A DNA stretch of 32,254 nt from Oscillospiraceae bacterium (lineage in GTDB: Bacteria; Bacillota; Clostridia; Oscillospirales; Acutalibacteraceae): assembly GCA_029227055.1 (NCBI GenBank), contig JAQXZE010000033.1:1-32254 (forward strand), written 5' to 3'. Under the pieces are notes generated by a model. That model ran no database searches. It was given only the letters and a program-made list of their open reading frames with translations, and had not been told where the DNA came from. Position numbers and translations under genes: made by a program. Positions 26,167 through 32,254 of this stretch are shown here, in pieces. Every line of letters begins with the position of its first letter. The stretch's first letter is position 1.

Positions 26167-26187
26167 CAGAAAGGAACTAAAGGTCTG

Positions 26188-27168
26188 ATGAAAGAAAAAA
26201 ACAATTTAAGTTGTCGCGAACTAACTTTACGCAAAACCGCGGCATTTATTAAAAAACACGATAATTATGTCATTTTAACACACTCTTCGCCTGACGGTGA
26301 TACATTAGGTGCAGGTTACGCGCTTTATTACGGACTTAAAGAAATAGGTAAAACCGCATCGGTTATTTGCCCTGATTTAATTCCTAAAAAATACGATTAT
26401 TTTGTGCACGAAACCGACCATGTAAATCGTGAAACTGCAACAGTAATTGCAGTTGATGTTGCTGATAAAAAGCTTTTGGGCTCACTTGACGAGGTGTTTG
26501 GTGATATAGTTGACCTTAGCATTGACCACCATATATCTAATACAAGATTTGCAAAAAATTTGTATTTGGACGCAAATGCTGCCGCTACCTGCGAAATTAT
26601 ATATGAACTATTAAGCTTTATGAGGGTGAATATTAATACAATTACCGCAAAGGCGCTCTATACAGGTCTTGCTACTGATACAGGATGCTTTAAATATTCA
26701 AATGTAACTGCAAAAACTCATTATATTGCATCACAGCTTTATGAGTTTCCTGTAGATGCGGCTAATATCAATAAGCTTATGTTTGATACAAAATCTAAAA
26801 AACTTTTAGAGCTTGAGCGTATGGTACTTGATACTGCAGAATTCCATTTTGATGATAAATGTATGCTTCTAACTGTTACCGAACAAATGCAGGAAAAAAC
26901 GGGCTGCAGCGGTCCTGATTTAGAGGGAATTGCAGTTATTTCCAGAAGTGTTGAGGGTATAGAAGCAGGTGCTACCATTAAACAGATAGGTGAAAAGACT
27001 TATAAAGTTTCACTTAGAACATATCCTCCGATTGATGCTTCCCTTATATGTAAACAACTCGGCGGCGGCGGTCATATTGCTGCGGCGGGAGCAACTGTTG
27101 AGGGTGAGTTAGACGAGGTTAAAGCTAAGATTTTGACTGCAGTTAAAAATGTTATGGAGGAAGTCTGA
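26188..27168 (+). CDS. nrnA: DHH/DHHA1 phosphoesterase (NrnA-type oligoribonuclease/pAp phosphatase)
   Basis: A 326-residue two-domain DHH phosphoesterase. Metal-binding motifs seen: HSSPDGDTLGA, IAVDVAD, SIDHHISN (the DHH signature) and TGLATDTGCF. The DHHA1 domain ends with QLGGGGHIAAAGATV. NrnA degrades 2-5 nt RNAs and dephosphorylates 3'-phosphoadenosine 5'-phosphate. Its location between rbfA and truB is common in Firmicutes. The stop overlaps the truB ATG (TGATG). A 60-bp leader before it contains competing weak hairpins and a T run. Confidence 0.93.
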   Translation: MKEKNNLSCRELTLRKTAAFIKKHDNYVILTHSSPDGDTLGAGYALYYGLKEIGKTASVICPDLIPKKYDYFVHETDHVNRETATVIAVDVADKKLLGSLDEVFGDIVDLSIDHHISNTRFAKNLYLDANAAATCEIIYELLSFMRVNINTITAKALYTGLATDTGCFKYSNVTAKTHYIASQLYEFPVDAANINKLMFDTKSKKLLELERMVLDTAEFHFDDKCMLLTVTEQMQEKTGCSGPDLEGIAVISRSVEGIEAGATIKQIGEKTYKVSLRTYPPIDASLICKQLGGGGHIAAAGATVEGELDEVKAKILTAVKNVMEEV

Positions 27169-28055
27169 TGCAAGGATTTTTGCTTCTTAACAAACCTGCA
27201 AATATGACTTCTTTCGGTGCGGTGGCTCGTATCAAGAGATTATCAGGGGAAAAGAGGGTCGGTCACACCGGCACGCTTGACCCTATGGCAACGGGTGTGT
27301 TGCCGATATTTCTCGGTAGAGCTACAGCACTTTCGTCATATCTGATTGAAGCAGATAAAGAGTATACGGCTAAAATAAAGCTCGGTGTTGCAACTGATAC
27401 CTGTGATATTACAGGAAGTGTTTTATCTTCTAATACTGTTAATGTAACCGATGAAGCTCTACTTTCTGTTTTAGACAGTTTTAGGGGCAAAATATTGCAG
27501 ACTCCACCTATGTACAGTGCAATTAAAAAGGACGGCGTCCGTCTTTATGAGCTTGCAAGACAGGGCCGTACTGTAGATATCCCCAAAAGAGAGGTTACGG
27601 TTTATTCAATAGAGCTTTTGTCACCTCTTGATGCTGATAATACCTTCGAAATATCAGTTAGGGTATCAAAGGGTACATATATCCGTTCGCTTGCAAGGGA
27701 TATAGGGGAGAGACTTGGGTGCGGAGCCACCCTTACAAGTCTAACCCGAACCAAAACCTCAGGATTTACTCTTTCGGACTGTGTATCACTTGACGATTTA
27801 ACAGAAGAAAACATTGAAAAATATTTAATGAGTGAAGAAAAAGCGATAGAATATATACCTGAACTTTTTGTGACAGAGCGTCAGGCAATTCGCTTTACTA
27901 ATGGCGGTCAGCTTGGATTTGAGCGTATAAAATCAAGAGAATTCAAGCCTGATGAATTGTACAGAATAAAATTTGAAGACAAATTTTTAGGAATTGGCTA
28001 TGCAGATTGCGAAAACAGTGAGATAGCCATTAAATGTGTAATCAATAAACTTTAA
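27168..28055 (+). CDS. truB: tRNA pseudouridine-55 synthase
   Basis: A 295-residue enzyme that makes the universal pseudouridine 55 in the T-loop of tRNA. Seen: GFLLLNKPANMTS, the catalytic aspartate in GHTGTLDPMATGVLPI, PPMYSAIKKDGVRLYELARQ (20 residues) and KGTYIRSLARDIG. The C-terminal extension is short. Begins inside the nrnA stop (TGATG) and is followed 13 bp later by ribF, a conserved order. Confidence 0.97.
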   Translation: MQGFLLLNKPANMTSFGAVARIKRLSGEKRVGHTGTLDPMATGVLPIFLGRATALSSYLIEADKEYTAKIKLGVATDTCDITGSVLSSNTVNVTDEALLSVLDSFRGKILQTPPMYSAIKKDGVRLYELARQGRTVDIPKREVTVYSIELLSPLDADNTFEISVRVSKGTYIRSLARDIGERLGCGATLTSLTRTKTSGFTLSDCVSLDDLTEENIEKYLMSEEKAIEYIPELFVTERQAIRFTNGGQLGFERIKSREFKPDELYRIKFEDKFLGIGYADCENSEIAIKCVINKL

Positions 28056-28068
28056 AGGAATGAAACGG

Positions 28069-28911
28069 ATGTTGAATGCAGTAACCCTCGGTACCTTTGA
28101 CGGAATTCACTCAGGGCACCGCGCGGTCTTGGATTCTGTAAAGGAATACAGACGTATAGCCTTGACATTTAAATCGCCGCCCAAATCGGTTTTTAGTGGC
28201 AAAAAACAGCTTTTAATGACACCGGAAGACAAATATCAGTCTTTGTTTGATTACGGTCTTGATGAAGTGTTTATGCCTGAATTTTCTGAAATGAGAGAAC
28301 TTTCTCCCACTAACTTTTTAAATTTTATAAAAGAAAATTATAAACCGTCAGCAATTGCTTGTGGCTTTAATTATAGATTTGGGGCTAAGGCATCAGGCGA
28401 TGTTGAGCTGATTAAGAAATTTTCGAGTAAAAACGGCATAGAGTTTTTTTGTGCACCGCCCGTTGAAAAGAATGGGAAAATTGTTTCTTCCTCTTCGATA
28501 CGAGCGCTCATAACCGACGGTAAGGTTGATGAAGCAAACCTTGAGATTTTCGGTGGGTTTAGTTTTGCAGCTGAGGTAATTCACGGTGACCATAGAGGGC
28601 GAACGATAGGGTTTCCAACTATTAATCAAATCTATCCTGTATGCCTTGTTAAACCAAAGTTTGGCGTATATGCAACCGAGGTTAAAATTGACGGTCAAAG
28701 CTTTGGCGCAATTACGAATATAGGATATAGGCCGACCTACAAAACCCCAATGGTAACCGCAGAAACCTATATTCCGCATTTTTTTGGTGACCTGTATGGC
28801 AGAAGGCTTAGAATAAAATTTAAAAAATTTCTTAGGGAAGAAAGAATGTTTGGCTCTCTAGAAGAATTAAAAACTGCTATAAATAGCGATGTTTCAAAGC
28901 TTTTTGGATAA
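28069..28911 (+). CDS. ribF: Bifunctional riboflavin kinase/FAD synthetase
   Basis: A 280-residue enzyme converting riboflavin to FMN and then FAD. The N-terminal nucleotidyltransferase domain shows GTFDGIHSGHR and GFNYRFGAKASGD. The C-terminal kinase domain shows GRTIGFPTIN, TNIGYRPTY and ETYIPHFFGDLYG. ATG 28069 is preferred over the track's 28060, since AAAGGA is 9 nt from it but directly abuts the earlier ATG. It starts almost at the HxGH domain, a little shorter than Bacillus RibC. Last gene of the rimP operon; rpsO, often next, is not here. Confidence 0.96.
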   Translation: MLNAVTLGTFDGIHSGHRAVLDSVKEYRRIALTFKSPPKSVFSGKKQLLMTPEDKYQSLFDYGLDEVFMPEFSEMRELSPTNFLNFIKENYKPSAIACGFNYRFGAKASGDVELIKKFSSKNGIEFFCAPPVEKNGKIVSSSSIRALITDGKVDEANLEIFGGFSFAAEVIHGDHRGRTIGFPTINQIYPVCLVKPKFGVYATEVKIDGQSFGAITNIGYRPTYKTPMVTAETYIPHFFGDLYGRRLRIKFKKFLREERMFGSLEELKTAINSDVSKLFG

Positions 28912-28931
28912 TTTTTTATATATTAAAGTTA

Positions 28932-28960
28932 TTGACTTTTATCATTTTTACGAATAAAAT
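28932..28960 (+). promoter_or_regulatory. Promoter of the lipoprotein-DUF1015 unit
   Basis: TTGACT (28932-28937), 17 bp, TAAAAT (28955-28960), located 20 bp after the ribF stop. No clear terminator separates it from ribF. Confidence 0.75.
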
Positions 28961-28977
28961 TAAAATATAAATATATT

Positions 28978-29008
28978 GAGGAGGTAGCAACCGCTACGGT
29001 TTAAATTT
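28978..29008 (+). promoter_or_regulatory. Strong ribosome site separated from the start by a small hairpin
   Basis: GAGGAGG (28978-28984) is 24 nt from the only ATG (29009), far more than usual. Between them GTAGC-AACC-GCTAC forms a 5-bp hairpin that takes the last G of the ribosome site. The overlapping alternative AACCG-CTA-CGGTT leaves the site free. Folding could shorten the effective distance or hide the site. Confidence 0.5.
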
Positions 29009-29740
29009 ATGAAAATTACGAAAAAGATTGCAGCTTTAATACTATCATTTGTATTGATTTTTGTTATCTCCGCATGCAAAAAAATGGACGAAGATTACGG
29101 CAAAAACCCTGATGCAGACAAAGATAGTGCAGCTTCCGAGCTTTCCTATCCTGAAATCAAATCTTCTGATACGGTTATGTCTAACTATTTTGACATAAGC
29201 CTTTTTGATGAGGAAAACTACTCTTCTTCGTATTTGGGTAAAAAGTTCAAATTTAAAGCCACATATTCGGGAAGTGAAATTGACCTACCTACAACTTATT
29301 CAAATCTTTTTAAAGACGGTTGGACTATTTCTGAAGAGTCCGAATATAAGGAGGATTCCTCGCTATTAGCAGGAAAAACTGCCGAAGTAAAGCTCATAAA
29401 CGGCTTTAATAACGCTATTAATGCAGTTTTTTACAATTCCTCAAAGTACTCTAGGAAGCTTTCAAAGTGTGATGTTGTAAAATTTATTATTCCTGAAAAC
29501 TGTCTTGATGTAAAGAATTCTGAATATGGCTATTTTTGGATTAACGGAGTTGTTAATTCCTCGGCTATAAATAACATTGTTGAGTATTGGGGCATACCGT
29601 CGCATTTTTATGCGGTTAATGACGAGCATTATTATTTAGATTATTTCTTTACAAGAGACAGTAAGAGAAACGGTATGACCGTTCATGTAAATCCCGCTGA
29701 CGACAGCGTAATTTCAATAGAATTTTCTAGTTATAAATAA
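29009..29740 (+). CDS. Unknown lipoprotein
   Basis: A 243-residue protein I do not recognise. The N-terminus is a lipoprotein signal peptide: MKITKKIAALILSF, a hydrophobic core, then lipobox ISAC with the lipidated cysteine near residue 23, followed by a charged, serine-rich spacer (to about 50). The mature part holds two segments rich in aromatic residues: a first (about 60-155) and a second (about 160-243) that includes EYWGIPSHFYAVNDEHYYLD. It would be a substrate of the Lgt encoded in this window. It has its own promoter and an unusual translation start region. 9 bp separate it from the DUF1015 gene. Function unknown. Confidence 0.85.
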   Translation: MKITKKIAALILSFVLIFVISACKKMDEDYGKNPDADKDSAASELSYPEIKSSDTVMSNYFDISLFDEENYSSSYLGKKFKFKATYSGSEIDLPTTYSNLFKDGWTISEESEYKEDSSLLAGKTAEVKLINGFNNAINAVFYNSSKYSRKLSKCDVVKFIIPENCLDVKNSEYGYFWINGVVNSSAINNIVEYWGIPSHFYAVNDEHYYLDYFFTRDSKRNGMTVHVNPADDSVISIEFSSYK

Positions 29741-29749
29741 GAGGCTTTT

Positions 29750-30952
29750 ATGATAAATAATAAATTCTTTTATCCTGCAAATGTTTTGCTACCTAAATCT
29801 GATTTTGAAAAATGGTCGGTAATAGCTTGTGACCAATATACCAGCGAACCTGAATATTGGAATCGCGCTAAGAATATTGTTGGTGATAATAAGTCGGCAC
29901 TAAATATAATTCTTCCTGAGGTTAAGCTCAGCGATAATAACGATAAAGAGATTGTCGATATAAATAATACAATGGCAGAATATATAAATTCTGATACCTT
30001 TAATGAGTTTGAAAACTCCTTTATTTATATTGAAAGAACTCAGAGCGACGGACTTGTAAGACGCGGTATTTTGGGTTGTATTGACCTTGAAGATTATGAG
30101 TATACAAAGTGCAATGAGGCTCTAATTCGCGCTACCGAAGCTACTGTTATTGAAAGAATACCGCCAAGGGTTAAAATTCGCGAGAATGCACCTCTTGAAT
30201 TACCTCATGTTATGTTGCTTGTCGATGATAAAGATAACTCTTTATTTGAGCCTTTATCAGCTGCGACTGACGATTTTGAAAAATTGTATGACTTCGAGCT
30301 TATGCAAAATGCAGGTCATATAAAAGGCTTTCGCGTGTGTGTGAGTAAAGTCGAAAAAATGCAACAAGCATTAGAAAAATTAAACCAAGAGGCAGAGGGA
30401 TTACTCTTTTGTGTTGGTGACGGTAATCATTCCTTGGCTACTGCTAAAGAATGTTATATTAAAAATCCTAATCCTCTTAACCGCTATGCCTTGGTTGAGG
30501 TTGTAAACATTCACGATACTGCTTTGCAGTTTGAACCGATTTACAGAATTGTCTTCGGTACAAATCCTGATAATTTGATAAATAGCTTTTTAGATTATTG
30601 CGGTGGTGAATATAAGGGCGATGATGCTCAGAAATATACCTGTGTTTATAACGGTTTAGAGAGAGAAATATCGGTTAAGCCAATTCAAAAATTAGCTGTA
30701 GGAACTCTTCAAAAGTTCCTTGATGATTATATTTTAGAAAATCCTGATGTAAAAATCGATTACATACACGGCGAAGATTCTCTTAAGAAACTATCACTAA
30801 ACCAAAATGCAGTAGGATTTTTGTTCTCAGGCATGCAAAAAAGTGAGCTTTTTGACGCTGTTAAGGCAGACGGCTCACTGCCTAGAAAAACTTTCTCTAT
30901 GGGTCATGCAGATGATAAGCGTTTTTATTTAGAAGCTAGAAAGATTAAGTAG
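29750..30952 (+). CDS. DUF1015 family protein
   Basis: A 400-residue protein of the DUF1015 family, seen from the start PANVLLPKSDFEKWSVIACD (20 residues), QYTSEPEYW, a central LVDDKDNSLFEPL segment and the hallmark GDGNHSLATAKECY. The family is widespread in Clostridia and has no settled biochemical function. The conserved GDGNHR/S motif has suggested nucleic-acid or nucleotide handling, but that is not proven. Cytoplasmic, no membrane span. Probably co-transcribed with the lipoprotein (9 bp gap). Confidence 0.9.
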   Translation: MINNKFFYPANVLLPKSDFEKWSVIACDQYTSEPEYWNRAKNIVGDNKSALNIILPEVKLSDNNDKEIVDINNTMAEYINSDTFNEFENSFIYIERTQSDGLVRRGILGCIDLEDYEYTKCNEALIRATEATVIERIPPRVKIRENAPLELPHVMLLVDDKDNSLFEPLSAATDDFEKLYDFELMQNAGHIKGFRVCVSKVEKMQQALEKLNQEAEGLLFCVGDGNHSLATAKECYIKNPNPLNRYALVEVVNIHDTALQFEPIYRIVFGTNPDNLINSFLDYCGGEYKGDDAQKYTCVYNGLEREISVKPIQKLAVGTLQKFLDDYILENPDVKIDYIHGEDSLKKLSLNQNAVGFLFSGMQKSELFDAVKADGSLPRKTFSMGHADDKRFYLEARKIK

Positions 30953-30967
30953 CCGTTTATTTAATAT

Positions 30968-30996
30968 TTGACAAAAACCTTTTGTTGATTTATAAT
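30968..30996 (+). promoter_or_regulatory. Perfect-consensus promoter of the thioesterase gene
   Basis: TTGACA (30968-30973), exactly 17 bp, TATAAT (30991-30996). This is the consensus sigma-70/sigma-A promoter in every position. It lies about 54 bp before the thioesterase ATG. Confidence 0.9.
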
Positions 30997-31049
30997 TATT
31001 TAAATCAATAAAGGGGTTATTTTAATTCTGAAAGGAAAGTTTTTTCTAA

Positions 31050-31769
31050 ATGAAAAACTCATTAAAAAAAGAAATAAAAATATTATCAAGTATGTGCGAT
31101 AATACAGGAAATTTAAGTTTGCCGTATACATTTGTACTTTTCACCGATTTAGCAAGCGAACACGCACCAATGTTAAAACTCGGTGCTGATGATTTAGCAG
31201 AAAAAGGTGTGTTTTGGGTTACTACTAAAACCCTTATAAAATTCTATAGAAAGCCTAAAATGCAGGATATAATTACTGCTTCTACTTGGCCTCAGACACC
31301 CGGACGAATACGCTGTAACCGTTTTTATACCCTGAGCGATGAAAACGGTATAATGATAGAGGGAAAAAGCGAGTGGGCAATGATAGACATTGATGGCAGA
31401 CCTCATAAAATTTCCGATGTATATCCGGGTGGAATTACTCATATTGAAGATGTGGTTTGTGACGAGCCTTTTGCCCGTATAAATGACGATTTTTCAGACA
31501 CCGAAATTATTGATACATATAAAATAAAATCAACAGATATTGATATAGCCCAGCATATGAATAATGCTATGTATCTAAAGGTGTTGTTTGGTGCTTTTTC
31601 CTGTAAAGAAAGAGAAGAAATGACTGTTAACGAAATTCAAATCGCCTTTAAAAATCAAAGCTTTGAGGGAGATGTTCTCACAGTTAAAAGAAGAAAAGGT
31701 GAAAATGGCACAGAATTCGCCCTTGTCCGTCAAGACGGCGCTACTGCGGCAACAGTTATTATAAAATAG
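31050..31769 (+). CDS. Acyl-ACP thioesterase
   Basis: A 239-residue double hot-dog fold thioesterase of the FatA/FatB-like bacterial family, releasing free fatty acids from acyl carrier protein. The first hot-dog (about 10-140) contains KGVFWVTTKTLIKFYRKPK and RCNRFYTL. The second (about 150-239) carries the catalytic segment DIDIAQHMNNAMYLKVL with the Asn-His-Asn signature. In gut Clostridia such enzymes are often single genes, and the chain length released cannot be read from the sequence. AAAGGAAAG stands 10 nt before the ATG. It has its own consensus promoter and a terminator-like hairpin after it. Confidence 0.92.
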   Translation: MKNSLKKEIKILSSMCDNTGNLSLPYTFVLFTDLASEHAPMLKLGADDLAEKGVFWVTTKTLIKFYRKPKMQDIITASTWPQTPGRIRCNRFYTLSDENGIMIEGKSEWAMIDIDGRPHKISDVYPGGITHIEDVVCDEPFARINDDFSDTEIIDTYKIKSTDIDIAQHMNNAMYLKVLFGAFSCKEREEMTVNEIQIAFKNQSFEGDVLTVKRRKGENGTEFALVRQDGATAATVIIK

Positions 31770-31789
31770 CAAAAGTAAAACCTCACTCA

Positions 31790-31807
31790 TTTGCCAGAGG
31801 TGGCAAA
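31790..31807. other. Short perfect hairpin near the mobile-element junction
   Basis: TTTGCCA-GAGG-TGGCAAA forms a 7-bp perfect stem about 20 bp after the thioesterase stop. On the minus strand it is followed by TGAGTGAGGTTTTAC, a poor terminator tail. It could equally be an element-end or recombinase-binding palindrome. Confidence 0.35.
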
Positions 31808-31827
31808 GGACAGTCGGGGTATGTAGG

Positions 31828-31867
31828 ATACGGTGTAGCCGATTAAGGCTACGCCGTATTTATCTTT
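31828..31867 (+). terminator. Terminator downstream of the thioesterase gene
   Basis: ATACGG-T-GTAGCC (31828-31840), loop GATTAA, GGCTAC-G-CCGTAT (31847-31859), then TTATCTTTTC. The 13-pair stem with one T-G wobble and a T-rich tail is a good rightward terminator. The structure ends 8 bp before the recombinase stop, so it may also belong to the mobile element. Confidence 0.7.
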
Positions 31868-32254
31868 TCACGCCACTATTGGCGGATTCTTGCGGATTTC
31901 TTCATAGGTTTCAAGGATTGTTTTACCATCGGGAATTTCAAGCACACCCACACCAATAAAGTGAACTTTAATCGGAACGTGCTTTCTTCCGTTCTCGTCT
32001 TTGGTGCTGTCAAAGACTTCAATCCTTGTTATCAGCCGATTGACGAGTTCGGGTGTCAGTTCCTTTAAGTCGGTGCATTTGCGGATGATGGAAAGAAATG
32101 CCCGGAGGTCAACATTATCTTGCTCTGCGTTGGCAAGCTGCTGTTCCGCTTCGGCAACTGCCTGTATCAATTCTTTCTGCTCTTTTTCGTAATTGGCGGT
32201 CATACGCTCAAACAGATCATCTCTCAGTGTACCAAGCACATTTTTCTCAAAGGC
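31868..32254 (-). CDS. Large serine recombinase, C-terminal part (runs off the window)
   Basis: The last 128 residues of a recombinase-family protein; the frame stays open to the window edge, so its resolvase and recombinase domains lie outside. The visible part has a coiled coil rich in Glu, Gln and Ala (about 20-50 of the visible part, KEQKELIQAVAEAEQQLA), then ELTPELVNRLITRIEVFD and the DUF4368-like end found in conjugative and mobilizable transposon recombinases of Clostridia. The track's start at 32239 is only an internal valine codon. Its DNA is visibly richer in G and C than its neighbours, consistent with transfer. These enzymes integrate and excise elements at short sites. Confidence 0.85.
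   Translation of the reverse strand, partial: AFEKNVLGTLRDDLFERMTANYEKEQKELIQAVAEAEQQLANAEQDNVDLRAFLSIIRKCTDLKELTPELVNRLITRIEVFDSTKDENGRKHVPIKVHFIGVGVLEIPDGKTILETYEEIRKNPPIVA

Noticed and set aside
32001-32192. 63-codon plus-strand ORF at the right edge
   Set aside because: Antisense to the recombinase coiled coil, with serine/cysteine-rich shadow composition.

Overview
The window looks like chromosome of a low-GC, anaerobic Gram-positive bacterium of the class Clostridia, most plausibly the Oscillospirales/Ruminococcaceae side. This is inferred from gene content (HPr kinase/phosphorylase, WhiA, YlxR/YlxQ inside a nusA-infB operon, paired YfmF/YfmH M16 proteins, a flavin reductase-rubredoxin fusion, a bacterial acyl-ACP thioesterase) and from AT-rich intergenic DNA with near-consensus sigma-A type promoters. 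No species can be named from the sequence alone.

Layout. Bases 1-7610 are read leftward: a tRNA-Leu(CAG) with its terminator, a NodB-type polysaccharide deacetylase with its own promoter, a two-gene storage-glucan unit (glycogen phosphorylase glgP, then a GH13 alpha-amylase family enzyme), and a cardiolipin synthase followed by a 49-residue single-span membrane protein that is too short for the ORF track. Between the tRNA and the deacetylase lies a short stretch with nested inverted repeats and a 23-bp copy of the tRNA-Leu 5' end. A divergent promoter region (7611-7801) separates this block from the rest.

Bases 7802-20918 form a long rightward, tightly spaced gene train: yfmF, yfmH, lgt, folD, an unknown secreted/anchored protein, a flavin reductase-rubredoxin protein, hprK, a ROK glucokinase, murB, whiA and dnaE. 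It mixes envelope maturation (lgt, murB), carbon-flux sensing (hprK, ROK kinase), one-carbon metabolism and replication. The usual rapZ and yvcK are absent between murB and whiA. A new promoter at 20926 drives the classic translation/transcription operon rimP-nusA-ylxR-ylxQ-infB-rbfA-nrnA-truB-ribF (21022-28911), with overlapping start/stop junctions. A third promoter (28932) serves an unknown lipoprotein and a DUF1015 protein, and a perfect-consensus promoter (30968) serves an acyl-ACP thioesterase.

The right edge (31868-32254) is the C-terminal end of a large serine recombinase pointing leftward, so a mobile element appears to abut the thioesterase gene. Most of the window is conserved housekeeping DNA. 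The less explained parts are the tRNA-adjacent repeat element, the small Cls-linked membrane protein, the unknown proteins at 12145 and 29009 (the latter with an odd translation start region), and the mobile-element junction. I did not see a CRISPR array, a toxin-antitoxin pair or a clear multi-gene defence system.
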